Source: Phil1 sp964612925
Lineage (GTDB): Bacteria > Bacillota > Clostridia > Christensenellales > CAG-138
NCBI GenBank assembly: GCA_964612925.1
Contig: CAZTFU010000007.1
Location: 22,094-86,093 of the forward strand
DNA: 64,000 nt
Direction of reading: 5' to 3'
The position numbers were made by a program, and so were the translations under genes. Of the stretch, positions 7,662 to 16,498 are shown piece by piece. Below the pieces are notes generated by a model that was not told where the DNA came from, did not search any database, and saw nothing but the letters and a program-made list of their open reading frames with translations. The stretch's first letter is position 1, and the number at the start of each line of letters is the position of its first letter.

Positions 7662-8175
7662 GCTTTAGTGTGTAACAGTAAAAGTCCGTTTCGAACACAA
7701 AGGTTCTGCCGCAACGGATGTAGCCGAGATTTTCGTATATCTTCAGTGCTTTTTCGTTATCCGTTGCCACAAGCAACCATGTGCTGTCCGCTCCGCGCTG
7801 TGCGGCCTCACGCGCGGCATTGCGCATCATAAGCGATGCTATGCCCTGCCGTCTGTAGTCGGAGTCAACGCAAAGGCGGCAAAGCATGCACGGCTTGCGG
7901 CTTTCGGGCCAATTTGCGCCCGGGGAGGCAACAACATCATCAAATTCGGCCTCGTTAAAGCAGGCGACAATAATCGAAACAAGCTTATTATCCATAAAAA
8001 AGCCGAAAAGCTCGCCCGCTTCGGCATCTTCACGGAATATGGTCTCGTTCGGGTAATTCTCGTCCCAGTGGTCAAAGCCCGCCGCCTTAACAGTATCCGC
8101 AAGGGCAACGGCAAGGTGGGCCTCATCTACTCTTAATGCACGAAAAACTCCCATATTCAAATCCAACGGTTTCAT
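7648..8175 (-). CDS. GNAT family N-acetyltransferase
   Basis: 175 residues. It has the acetyl-CoA pyrophosphate loop of GNAT motif A (RLCVDSDYRRQGIASLMM, about 99-116) and motif B-like helix NEKALKIYENLGYIRCG. The substrate cannot be told. A start at the ATG (8175) leaves GGGG directly against the codon. A TTG three codons later (8166) lies at a better distance from the same GGGGATG, so either is possible. It stands alone, convergent with the lipoprotein pair. Confidence 0.88.
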   Translation of the reverse strand: MKPLDLNMGVFRALRVDEAHLAVALADTVKAAGFDHWDENYPNETIFREDAEAGELFGFFMDNKLVSIIVACFNEAEFDDVVASPGANWPESRKPCMLCRLCVDSDYRRQGIASLMMRNAAREAAQRGADSTWLLVATDNEKALKIYENLGYIRCGRTFVFETDFYCYTLKLQRA

Positions 8176-8241
8176 CCCCTTTATTTACAAAAAATACACA
8201 GTGTTTATTCGCCGTTTGGGTCGTTTTTCCTGCCGCGCGCG

Positions 8242-8270
8242 TTGTTAGAAGGAACGGGATGTGATATACT
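8242..8270 (+). promoter_or_regulatory. Sigma-A-type promoter placing +1 at the start codon
   Basis: TTGTTA at 8242-8247, a 17-base spacer and TATACT at 8265-8270. The ATG begins seven bases after the -10 element, exactly where transcription would start. There is no SD sequence, so the mRNA is predicted to be leaderless. Confidence 0.6.
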
Positions 8271-8277
8271 TTCACCT

Positions 8278-9657
8278 ATGGAAAAGAAATGGCAGCTATG
8301 GGCGGGCATAGCTTCGGCTTCGCTCGTTTCAATATTGTTTATATGGAGAAGCTTTACGGTACAGCAAACCGTGCTCGGACTGTGCGTTGGCGGCATAATG
8401 GCGGCGCTGTTCGCGGCACTGCTTGTCGTGCTGTGTATGCGCCCATTTGACGCGCTCAATGGCGGCGAACTGAGGGCGGACGATATGATAGGCGCAAGGA
8501 ACCTTAGATGCGCAAAAAGGCACCCGTGGGGCGAAATAACCCTGTTTGTGCTGCTTTCGCGCATGGCGGTGCTTGTTGCGGGATATTTGCTTTATCGCTA
8601 TGGCGGGGAGTATTACCCCGGCGGGCTTTGGAATACGCTTGAGGATGTGTGGGTACACAGCGATTCTGCAAGCTACCTCGGTATTGCCGAGCGTTGGTAC
8701 GTTACGGAAGGCGACCCGCGCTTCCACATAGTTTTCTTCCCGTTTTACCCGTGTGTTATATGGCTTTTCAATCTGATAGTCAATAATACGCTTGTAAGTG
8801 CAATGCTTGTTTCAACGCTTGCATCCATAGCGGCCGCAATATTCATATATGAGGCGGCGGCCGTTGATATGCAGAGGGATGCTGCGTTGCGCGCCGTAAA
8901 GTATATGTTCGTGTTCCCTGCGGCGTTCTTCCTGACCGCACCCATGAGCGAGGCACTTTTTATAATGCTCAGTGCGCTATCCGTTTACCTTACGCGGAGA
9001 AAAAAATATTTTTGGGCATGTATAGCGGCGGCACTGTCGGGCTTTACGCGCTCGGTGGGCGGGCTACTTATTGTCTTTATTGCCTGGGAAATAATAGAAG
9101 ATATCATAAATGCGTGTCGCGCGGGCACGATAAAGCAGGAAAAACGCTCCATTATACGCAACGCACTTTGCCTTTTGGCGGTGCCGCTCGGCCTTATCGG
9201 GTATCTATACATAAACTATGCCGTGACGGGCGATGCATTCAAGTTCATGCAATATCAAAGCGAGCATTGGTCGCAGGGGTTCGGCTTCTTCTTCGAATCG
9301 GCCGCAACGCAGGCGGACTACGCCGCGCTCACCGTGCAAAGCGGGAATGCGGGTATGCTTGCGGGGCTGTGGATACCCAATCTTGCCGCAAGCCTTGCAT
9401 CGCTTACAATAATGCTCCTTGGCGCAAAGAAGTTGAGACCCTCTTACACTGTGTACTTTATCGCCTATTTTGCGGTAACGTGCGGTGCAACGTGGCTTTT
9501 AAGCTCCCCAAGATACCTAACGGCCTGCCTGCCGCTCTGCTTTAGCGTGGCTCAGCTTACCGAGGAGCGTAAGAGCGATGCCGCAGTAACGGCAGTATTC
9601 GTGCTGTTGCAGGCAGTTTATCTGTATTTCTATGTGAATGGGGTATATGTTTATTAA
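8278..9657 (+). CDS. Multi-pass membrane mannosyltransferase-like protein (PIG-V/GT-C type)
   Basis: 459 residues from the ATG at 8278, with about ten membrane segments. The region around 125-165 (HSDSASYLGIAERWY, then FHIVFFPFYPCVIWL) matches the acidic motif and FFP(L/F)YP motif of PIG-V-like glycosyltransferases. These transfer sugars from polyprenyl-phosphate donors on the outer side of the membrane. The acceptor is unknown. A better SD is absent, and a good promoter ends seven bases before the ATG (see the promoter entry). Upstream in-frame TTG at 8242 is the -35 element itself and is not a start. Confidence 0.78.
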   Translation: MEKKWQLWAGIASASLVSILFIWRSFTVQQTVLGLCVGGIMAALFAALLVVLCMRPFDALNGGELRADDMIGARNLRCAKRHPWGEITLFVLLSRMAVLVAGYLLYRYGGEYYPGGLWNTLEDVWVHSDSASYLGIAERWYVTEGDPRFHIVFFPFYPCVIWLFNLIVNNTLVSAMLVSTLASIAAAIFIYEAAAVDMQRDAALRAVKYMFVFPAAFFLTAPMSEALFIMLSALSVYLTRRKKYFWACIAAALSGFTRSVGGLLIVFIAWEIIEDIINACRAGTIKQEKRSIIRNALCLLAVPLGLIGYLYINYAVTGDAFKFMQYQSEHWSQGFGFFFESAATQADYAALTVQSGNAGMLAGLWIPNLAASLASLTIMLLGAKKLRPSYTVYFIAYFAVTCGATWLLSSPRYLTACLPLCFSVAQLTEERKSDAAVTAVFVLLQAVYLYFYVNGVYVY

Positions 9658-9675
9658 AAAATGCGGCATTTAGAC

Positions 9676-9746
9676 TTGCATTATATCGAAAATAGTTGTA
9701 CTATGAACAAGGCGCACATCGGAAGCAGGCTAAGCCCGCTTCCGAT
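9676..9746 (+). promoter_or_regulatory. Promoter followed by a 5' leader hairpin
   Basis: TTGCAT at 9676-9681, 17-base spacer, TACTAT at 9699-9704. Seven bases after the likely start of transcription a hairpin forms from ATCGGAAGC (9718-9726) and GCTTCCGAT (9738-9746), with GGC/GCC pairing inside. A U-rich stretch follows, so it could be an attenuator or a 5' stabilising hairpin. Confidence 0.5.
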
Positions 9747-9812
9747 TGTTATTTTAATCTGTCGGTTGATGCGGGCCCGAAATACCACTACGCAGGAGCT
9801 TTGGAGGAACAC

Positions 9813-11294
9813 ATGAAGCAGGGATTTGATAACGCTAAGTACCTTTCTATGCAATCGGAACACATTTTAAGCCGCATAGACCAGTTCGGCGGCAAGCTGT
9901 ACCTTGAATTCGGCGGCAAACTTTTTGATGATTACCATGCTTCCCGCGTACTGCCGGGCTTTGAGCCTGACAGCAAGGTGCGCATGCTCATGCAGCTTAA
10001 AGACAAGGCGGAGATAGTTATCGCCATAAACGCATCCGACATTGAGAAGAATAAGGTGCGCGGCGATCTCGGTATAACGTATGATCTTGATGTATTAAGG
10101 CTTATTGATGCATTCCGTGCGATAGGGCTCTATGTGGGCAGCGTGGTGCTTACGCAATACCGCGGCCAATCCGTGGCGGATGCGTTTATGCAGCGGCTTG
10201 AAGGGCTTGGCGTGCGCGTATATAAGCATTACCCGATAGAGGGGTACCCGAGCAATGTTGAGCTTATAGTAAGCCCCAACGGATACGGTCGTGACGAATA
10301 CATCGAAACCAGCCGCCCGCTTATAGTTGTCACCGCACCCGGCCCCGGCAGCGGAAAAATGGCAGTATGCCTGAGTCAGCTTTACCATGAGCATCAGCGC
10401 GGCGTGTGCGCGGGCTATGCAAAGTTTGAAACGTTCCCGATATGGAACCTGCCGCTGAAGCACCCCGTAAACCTTGCATATGAGGCTGCCACCGCTGATT
10501 TGAACGACGTTAATATGATAGACCCGTTCCACCTTGAGGCATACGGCAAAACCACCGTAAACTATAATAGGGATGTTGAGATATTCCCCGTATTGTCCGC
10601 CATATTTAAGGAGATATACGGCGAGTGCCCGTACAAATCGCCAACGGATATGGGCGTTAATATGGTGGGCTGTTGCATAACCGATGATGAAGTGTGCTGT
10701 GAAGCATCAAAGCAGGAGATAATTCGCCGCTATTATGCGGGGCTTTGCCAACATCGTCAGGGCATGGGGGAGGATACTACCGTGCAGAAGCTTAGATCCC
10801 TTATGAATCAGGCGGGCCTTACCGAGGCGGACAGACCCGTTGTGGCAAAGTGTATAGAAAAGGCGGAGCTTACAGCGCAGCCCGCGGCGGCATTACAGCT
10901 TGCGGACGGCCGCATAATAACGGGCAAAACATCCGACTTGCTCGGAGCAAGTGCGGCACTGATACTCAATGCGCTTAAAGCACTTGGTGGCATAAAGGAT
11001 GACATACACCTTATCTCCCCGATAATAATAGGGCCCATACAGGACCTTAAAATAAAGCATCTCGGCAACCACAACCCGCGCTTGCACACGGATGAAATTC
11101 TCATTGCCCTTTCAATATGCGCCGCAACCAATCCCACGGCTGACCTTGCAATGCGCCAACTGCCAAAGCTTAGAGGGTGTGAGGCTCATTCATCGGTAAT
11201 TCTTTCGGGCGTGGACATGGCAACGTTCAGAAAGCTCGGTGTGAACCTTACATGTGAGCCGAAGTACCAGTCCAAAAAGCTGTATCACAAATAA
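9813..11294 (+). CDS. DUF1846 (UPF0371) family protein
   Basis: 493 residues, the usual length for this widespread uncharacterised family. Recognisable parts are GFDNAKYLSMQSEHI at the N-terminus, VVTAPGPGSGKMAVCLSQLYHE (a P-loop-like GPGSGK near 180) and the C-terminal segment LGNHNPRLHTDEILIALSI. The biochemical role is not known to me. The ATG at 9813 follows GGAGG; the longer open frame runs back through the promoter. It has its own promoter and a hairpin leader. Confidence 0.9.
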   Translation: MKQGFDNAKYLSMQSEHILSRIDQFGGKLYLEFGGKLFDDYHASRVLPGFEPDSKVRMLMQLKDKAEIVIAINASDIEKNKVRGDLGITYDLDVLRLIDAFRAIGLYVGSVVLTQYRGQSVADAFMQRLEGLGVRVYKHYPIEGYPSNVELIVSPNGYGRDEYIETSRPLIVVTAPGPGSGKMAVCLSQLYHEHQRGVCAGYAKFETFPIWNLPLKHPVNLAYEAATADLNDVNMIDPFHLEAYGKTTVNYNRDVEIFPVLSAIFKEIYGECPYKSPTDMGVNMVGCCITDDEVCCEASKQEIIRRYYAGLCQHRQGMGEDTTVQKLRSLMNQAGLTEADRPVVAKCIEKAELTAQPAAALQLADGRIITGKTSDLLGASAALILNALKALGGIKDDIHLISPIIIGPIQDLKIKHLGNHNPRLHTDEILIALSICAATNPTADLAMRQLPKLRGCEAHSSVILSGVDMATFRKLGVNLTCEPKYQSKKLYHK

Positions 11295-11380
11295 TATATA
11301 GATTATTTAACAATATTGCCATTACTTTTGGCTCGTTTTATGGTATGCTATCAGTAAAGGTTGGTGAATGAGCTACGGAC

Positions 11381-11836
11381 ATGAACGTGTTGTTTTTCCT
11401 TAGGCCGAAGGTAACAACGGCCTACATATTTTACGATAATACCCTCAGACAGGGCCTTGAAAAGCTGAGACATTACGGCTATACCGCCATTCCCGTAATA
11501 GATAGAGAGGGCAAGTATATGGGCACCGTTACGGAGGGCGACTTCCTTTGGAAGCTTACGGATGAATCCGCGTGGGACAATCGCGCACAGGAACGGCTTT
11601 ATGTTAAGGATATTCTGAAGAAGGGGCGCAACAAGGCCGTCAATATAAATGCATCGCTTGAGGATCTTTTTGTTATGGCACAGAACCAGAACTTTGTGCC
11701 TGTTACGGATGATATAGGCTCCTTTATCGGCATTGTTACTCGCAGGGATATATTGCAGTATTATTATAAGCTTACCCATCCCGAAATCGAGTCGGAGCAG
11801 ACAAAGCCGCAAAGCACGGCGGAAGGAGCGCAATAA
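11381..11836 (+). CDS. CBS-domain protein, CbpB/YkuL-like
   Basis: 151 residues with two CBS motifs (about 10-60, ending GYTAIPVIDREGKYMGTVTEGDFL; and about 75-130, ending VPVTDDIGSFIGIVTRRDILQ). Stand-alone CBS pairs of this type in Bacillota (CbpB/YkuL) bind cyclic di-AMP and report on its level. The family match is good, but c-di-AMP binding is inferred. It is followed without a gap by the radical SAM gene, which starts one base after the stop codon, so the two are coupled. RBS is weak. Confidence 0.82.
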   Translation: MNVLFFLRPKVTTAYIFYDNTLRQGLEKLRHYGYTAIPVIDREGKYMGTVTEGDFLWKLTDESAWDNRAQERLYVKDILKKGRNKAVNINASLEDLFVMAQNQNFVPVTDDIGSFIGIVTRRDILQYYYKLTHPEIESEQTKPQSTAEGAQ

Positions 11837-12712
11837 TTGGGCGATTTTTATGAGGGGCGTATATTTCGCCCACCAAGTGAGGCGTACAGCCTTATAGTAC
11901 AATCTACCATAGGGTGCAGCCACAACCGCTGCACCTTTTGCACCATGTACAAGGAAAAGCGATTCAGGCTGAGGAGCGTGGCCGACGTTATAGCAGACCT
12001 TGAGCGCGCACGCGGCTTTGCACCGAGAATACCGCGCATATTCCTTGCCGATGGCGATGCGTTTATACGCAAAGCAGAGGATCAGCTTGAAATAATGGCG
12101 GCGATACGGCGCATTTTCTCCGAATGTGAAAGGGTGAGCATGTACGCTTCGCCAAAAAGCATACTTACGAAAACCGATGATGAACTCAGTGCGCTTCATG
12201 CTTCGGGCATAGGGCTGTTGTACATGGGACTTGAATCGGGCAGTGACGGCGTGCTTGCGGCGGTGAACAAGGGCGCAACCGCGGCGGAAATAGTGCTTGC
12301 GGGTCAGAGAGCGAAAAAGGCGGGCTTTGCGCTTTCGCTTACGGCGATACTCGGCCTTGCGGGTGAAGAGGGCAGTTGTGAACATGCCATTGCCACGGCC
12401 AAGGCCGTAAGCGATATGAAGCCCGATTATTTCGGACTGCTTTCGCTTATGCTCGAACCGGGCTGTCCCATGTATGATGAATATTCGGCCGGAAGGCTGA
12501 AACCGATAGGCCCTGCCGTTGCTTTGAGCGAATGCGGCACAATGCTTGAAAACATGGATAGCGAGGGTACGGTTTTTCGCGCAAATCACGCATCAAACTA
12601 TATCGATCTTCGCGGCACGCTGAATAAGGATACGCCGCGTATGCTGAACCAAATAAGGCGTGCACTGAACGGAAACGCTCCCATAAAGGCCGAGGAATGG
12701 CGTAGACTATAG
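11837..12712 (+). CDS. Radical SAM protein
   Basis: 291 residues starting at TTG immediately after the stop of the CBS gene; GGAAGGAG lies within the end of that gene. The iron-sulfur site is GCSHNRCTFC (a CX4CX2C spacing near residues 27-35), followed by a TIM-barrel pattern with IFLADGDAF, YMGLESGSDGVL and LSLMLEPGCPMY. It resembles the HemN/Elp3-like radical SAM proteins of unknown substrate. The reaction is not predictable. Confidence 0.85.
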   Translation: MGDFYEGRIFRPPSEAYSLIVQSTIGCSHNRCTFCTMYKEKRFRLRSVADVIADLERARGFAPRIPRIFLADGDAFIRKAEDQLEIMAAIRRIFSECERVSMYASPKSILTKTDDELSALHASGIGLLYMGLESGSDGVLAAVNKGATAAEIVLAGQRAKKAGFALSLTAILGLAGEEGSCEHAIATAKAVSDMKPDYFGLLSLMLEPGCPMYDEYSAGRLKPIGPAVALSECGTMLENMDSEGTVFRANHASNYIDLRGTLNKDTPRMLNQIRRALNGNAPIKAEEWRRL

Positions 12713-12739
12713 CTTGACAAAACGAATCGGAAAAACAAT

Positions 12740-12764
12740 AAAAGTCGGCATTGAGCCGACTTTT
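12740..12764. terminator. Bidirectional terminator
   Basis: AAAAGTCGGC at 12740-12749 pairs with GCCGACTTTT at 12755-12764 around a five-base loop. It carries T-runs for both strands and lies between convergent genes (radical SAM and galK). Confidence 0.85.
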
Positions 12765-12806
12765 CTGCTACAATGTTTGTGATGTGGTAATGTCTTTGTT
12801 TTGACC

Positions 12807-14096
12807 CTAACTAAGCTCCATCAGCTTTACCGCTCCGCTTTTGCGAATAACTGTGCGGAAAACGCATCCTGCGCCGAAAAACTCCTCCATATAGCGGGTA
12901 AAATCCCGCTCAAGCGCGGCATTTGCACCGATTATAAGCGCCTGAAGCGTACCCGCAAAGCCGCCGCCGTGTACGCGCGCCGCCCCGCCGTAGTGCTGCA
13001 CATATCGCCGTGCAAGCGCAATGCCCAAACCGAGACTCCTGTCCTTTTGTTCGGGCGTGAATATGTTTTGAAGCAGGCTTTCGCTCGATGCACCGCTCTG
13101 CCGCATTATTTCGGCATATGCGGCAGAGTCGGCAGCCTCTATTGCCTGTGCCATTGCCAAAACCCGCCTGTTTTCATCAAAAAAGTGAAGTGCGCGCATA
13201 ATGGCTCTGTCCCCGAGCTTGCTCCTGAGCAGCGGTATACTGCGAATGAACTCATCCTCGTCCGCATGGCCGAGATGCTTTTGCCCAAGTGCCGCGCTCA
13301 CGCTTTGCATGTCGGAAGTGATTGAAGTGTATGCATCGGACATGTCCGCGTGGCTTGAGCCAGTATTGACGGTATATAGCGCAACGGAGTGGTCAAAGCT
13401 CCACTTATACGGCTGTATCTTAGGGTTTGTGGGGTCATAAAAATCTATCATGTTTACCCCGCCGAGTGCGCATGCCGCCTGATCCATAAGGCCGCAGGGC
13501 TTGCCAAAGTAAACGTTTTCGGCATATTGACCCGCCTGTGCAAGCATAATGGGCTCAATACGGCCGCCATTATATAATTCACTGAAAATAAGCGCAATAA
13601 GCACCTCAAACGCGGCGGAGGATGAAAGCCCGCTGCCGATCGGCACGTTTGAAAGCATAACCGCATTAAACCCGCCAACCTTATTGCCGTACCGCTTAAA
13701 ATATGCGGCAACGCCGCGAACAAGCGCGGCCGATGTGCCCGCCTCACCCGCTATTGGTTCAAGCGAATCAAGCGAAAGTGTGATTTTGTCATTTGGAAAT
13801 GCATCCGAAAAAATGGTGCAGACCCCGTCATCACGTTCGGATACCGCCGCACATATCGAAAGCGATACCGCCGCCGCAAGCACCCTGCCGCACTGATGGT
13901 CGGTGTGGTTGCCGCAAAGCTCCGTGCGCCCGGGGGAGGAAAGCAACATTTTCGGCGGAGCATCAAAGCGTGAAATGAACCTCTCCGCGGCATCGGCTAA
14001 CGTGGTTGCTTCGTTAGCACAGCCGAAGCGGGAAAGCAGCCTTATGCCCTCATCTGAGCAAATGCGCCCCGAAATCGAATGACTAATGCCGTTCAT
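12807..14096 (-). CDS. galK: Galactokinase, GHMP kinase family
   Basis: 429 residues. It phosphorylates galactose at C1 with ATP. The family signature appears as GRTELCGNHTDHQCGRVL (about 56-73). The GHMP glycine-rich ATP loop is PIGSGLSSSAAFE (about 150-163), and the C-terminal motif is ARVHGGGFAGT. The Glu-His of the usual signature is replaced by Asn-His, a variant seen in clostridial galactokinases. The start lies three bases after the ACT gene stop with GGAG within it, so it is the third gene of a thrC-ACT-galK operon. No galT, galE or transporter is nearby, which is unusual. Confidence 0.9.
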   Translation of the reverse strand: MNGISHSISGRICSDEGIRLLSRFGCANEATTLADAAERFISRFDAPPKMLLSSPGRTELCGNHTDHQCGRVLAAAVSLSICAAVSERDDGVCTIFSDAFPNDKITLSLDSLEPIAGEAGTSAALVRGVAAYFKRYGNKVGGFNAVMLSNVPIGSGLSSSAAFEVLIALIFSELYNGGRIEPIMLAQAGQYAENVYFGKPCGLMDQAACALGGVNMIDFYDPTNPKIQPYKWSFDHSVALYTVNTGSSHADMSDAYTSITSDMQSVSAALGQKHLGHADEDEFIRSIPLLRSKLGDRAIMRALHFFDENRRVLAMAQAIEAADSAAYAEIMRQSGASSESLLQNIFTPEQKDRSLGLGIALARRYVQHYGGAARVHGGGFAGTLQALIIGANAALERDFTRYMEEFFGAGCVFRTVIRKSGAVKLMELS

Positions 14097-14099
14097 CTT

Positions 14100-14537
14100 C
14101 TACTCCATATCAAGCAGTCCTGCGCGCTCAACCCCGTCAACTGCAAGAAGAAGCGCGGTTATCGAATCTATACCATCGGTAAGACCCGTTATGTCCGCAC
14201 TTATAACAACGCTTGCGCGGTCGCCTATGGGCGGATTCTGCATTATTGTAAGAATGTTTGCGCCCTTGTCGGAAAGCGCGTTAAGCACTCTCCCCAGCAC
14301 GCCGCGTTCATGACTTAAAAGCATTGAAAATACCGCCTTTTTACAGGCTGTGTTTTCACTCGGGGTGAATATAAGATCCTTATACTTGTAATAGGTGCTT
14401 CTTGATATTCCCGCAAGGCGTGCGGCCTCGCTGACTTCCCTTACGGCACCCGTGCGTATAAGCTCACGCGCATATACCACCTTTTCATAGCACTCGGGCA
14501 GTGCGGACTTGTGTACTATAAGGTATTCGTTATTCAT
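14100..14537 (-). CDS. ACT-domain protein, UPF0735/PheB-like
   Basis: 145 residues. The N-terminal part resembles a small helix-turn-helix (EVSEAARLAGISRSTYYKYKD, about 34-54). An ACT domain follows (about 70-145, VFSMLLSHERGVLGRVLNALSDKGANILTI). ACT domains bind amino acids, and members of this family usually sit beside threonine or phenylalanine biosynthesis genes. Here it is 11 bases downstream of thrC, so amino-acid-responsive control of that operon is likely, by inference. RBS AAGGAG. Confidence 0.9.
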   Translation of the reverse strand: MNNEYLIVHKSALPECYEKVVYARELIRTGAVREVSEAARLAGISRSTYYKYKDLIFTPSENTACKKAVFSMLLSHERGVLGRVLNALSDKGANILTIMQNPPIGDRASVVISADITGLTDGIDSITALLLAVDGVERAGLLDME

Positions 14538-14548
14538 GCCATGCTCCT

Positions 14549-16009
14549 TTACAATACGCGGTGTATGTATTCATCCATATCGGCAGGATTGATAACATCA
14601 TTGTGCAGCACGTTAAGTGTGCGTATGTCATTAAGCCCTGCGGGAATGGGCAAAGAGGTAAGCGCACTCAGCCTGTCCGCCGCGTCAAACCCGCCGTATG
14701 AATTCGATTCGCCAAGGGCAGTGAGTATTGCGCTTGCAAACTTGAAGGGGGAGGCCGTGCTTAATATCACCGCGGGAGAGCCTGTATTAAGCCCGTCATA
14801 CACGGAATAGGCCGTTGCGGTATGAGTATCCATAAGATAATTAAAATCGCTCCACGCGGCGGATATGGCGGTATATGCGGCAGAATCGTCCGCCCTGCCG
14901 CAAAGGAAAAGCGAATGCATGCGCGCAAGCATTTTATCGTCAAGCGAATAACGCCCGTTCTTCTTTAACTGTGCCATAAGGGAGGAAACAAGCTCCGTTG
15001 CATTATCGCGCCCATACTCCTGTTCCGCGGCGAAGAACAGCATGCGTTCAAGGTTGCTTGAGATGAGTATGTCCATTGAGGGTGACGCCGTTTTTATAAG
15101 CGAACGGTTTGAGATATCATATACGCCTTCGCTCAGGAACTGGTACAACACATCGTTTGCGTTTGATGCGCATATAAGCTTGCCTACGGGCAGACCCATG
15201 CGTTTTGCGATATAGCCCGCAAGTATATTGCCGAAATTGCCCGTGGGTACAACGAAATCGACCGCTTGTCCAAAGCTTATTTTCCCACGCTCGACAAGCT
15301 GTGCATATGCCGCAAAGTAGTATGCCGCCTGCGGCGCCAATCGACCTATGTTTATCGAATTTGCACTGCTTGCGCGAAGAGAGGGCATGTCAAAATGCTC
15401 AAGTGCGGCCTTAACGCCGCGCTGAGCATCGTCAAAGTTGCCGTTTACGGCGCACACATGCACGTTTTCGCCGCGCTGAGTCACCATTTGCAGGCGTTGA
15501 AGCTCGCTCACGCCGCCGTTTGGATAGAACACTATTATTTTGATGTGTGACGCATCGGCAAAGCCCGCAAGTGCGGCCTTACCCGTATCCCCGCTTGTAG
15601 CGGTGAGTATAACTATATCCTCTTTGATGCCGTTCTTTTCCCGTGCGGCGTTCATAAGGTGCGGCAACAGACAAAGCGCCATATCCTTAAATGCGCAGGT
15701 AGGCCCGTGCCAAAGCTCCATAATATGCGTATCGCCAACGCTTACAACGGGGCATAGGCCGCTTGAGTCAAACTTTCCGCTGTAGCCCGTATTCACCGCC
15801 TCAAGTATGCGCTCATAGGGTATATCGTCTATAAGGGCTGAAATAACGCGGGCAAAAAGCTCCTCGGTGGGCAGGGAAAGAAGCTCCCTTGAAAAAAGCT
15901 TTGGTATTTCCTCGGGAACGTACAGTCCGCCGTCGGGTGCAAGGCCGTTTAACAGCGCAAGTGAAGCGCTTGTGCGCAATTGTGCATTGCGTGTGCTGAA
16001 GTACTGCAT
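14549..16009 (-). CDS. thrC: Threonine synthase
   Basis: 486 residues. It is a PLP enzyme converting O-phosphohomoserine to threonine. The N-terminus MQYFSTRNAQLRTSASLALLNGLAPDGGLYVP is typical. The PLP lysine lies in GPTCAFKDMALCLLP (about 108-122), followed by TATSGDTGKAALAGF and the phosphate-binding region PTGNFGNILAGYIA. Length and motifs match the long thrC form. It heads the operon thrC-ACT-galK. No T-box was seen in the 26-base gap to the upstream gene. RBS GAGG. Confidence 0.95.
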   Translation of the reverse strand: MQYFSTRNAQLRTSASLALLNGLAPDGGLYVPEEIPKLFSRELLSLPTEELFARVISALIDDIPYERILEAVNTGYSGKFDSSGLCPVVSVGDTHIMELWHGPTCAFKDMALCLLPHLMNAAREKNGIKEDIVILTATSGDTGKAALAGFADASHIKIIVFYPNGGVSELQRLQMVTQRGENVHVCAVNGNFDDAQRGVKAALEHFDMPSLRASSANSINIGRLAPQAAYYFAAYAQLVERGKISFGQAVDFVVPTGNFGNILAGYIAKRMGLPVGKLICASNANDVLYQFLSEGVYDISNRSLIKTASPSMDILISSNLERMLFFAAEQEYGRDNATELVSSLMAQLKKNGRYSLDDKMLARMHSLFLCGRADDSAAYTAISAAWSDFNYLMDTHTATAYSVYDGLNTGSPAVILSTASPFKFASAILTALGESNSYGGFDAADRLSALTSLPIPAGLNDIRTLNVLHNDVINPADMDEYIHRVL

Positions 16010-16035
16010 GGTATCAACCTCTTTTGCAAATGGGT

Positions 16036-16422
16036 TTAATGCGAATCACAATCATCGTCATTGTCATAATCCGCCGTGCCGAAAAGCTCACGCGCACCTA
16101 TGCGGCGTTCGTTGCGCTCATGCTCGACCATGTCGGAAAGCATATCACGCACATCTTTTGGGGAACGGATATTCTTTATGTCTATTTCGGGGGCGGTCTT
16201 GTCCGCCGTGCAAAGGTGAATCGTGCCAAGCCCGAGTAATCTTTGCCCAAATGTGCGGTGCAGCGTTATGTCAAGTATTCTGTAAAGGCGTATTTCCTCT
16301 TCTTTACGATTGAAACAGCCCGTGTCCACTATAAGCTTTTCCTCGGTGAGTGCATAGCGCGTAAAGCTCCACGGAAGCCCCAAAAACGTGCGCTTTCTGT
16401 CCTTCCATACCGTGTTTGCCAT
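16036..16422 (-). CDS. Bacterial PH-domain protein (YdbS/YdbT-like)
   Basis: 128 residues: a single bacterial Pleckstrin-homology fold (TFLGLPWSFTRYALTEEKLIVDTG, IRLYRILDITLHRTFGQRLLGLGTI, then IDIKNIRSPKDVRDML). The acidic C-terminus ends DYDNDDDCDSH. There is no membrane segment. The function of such stand-alone bPH proteins is not established. It has AAGGAGG before the start and lies between the LCP gene and thrC on the same strand. Confidence 0.85.
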   Translation of the reverse strand: MANTVWKDRKRTFLGLPWSFTRYALTEEKLIVDTGCFNRKEEEIRLYRILDITLHRTFGQRLLGLGTIHLCTADKTAPEIDIKNIRSPKDVRDMLSDMVEHERNERRIGARELFGTADYDNDDDCDSH

Positions 16423-16498
16423 AATGCTACCTCCTTAATCTACGCCCAAGCGATGATAATATATTATTATAACATAAGCACGTTCACCGCGCTACGCA

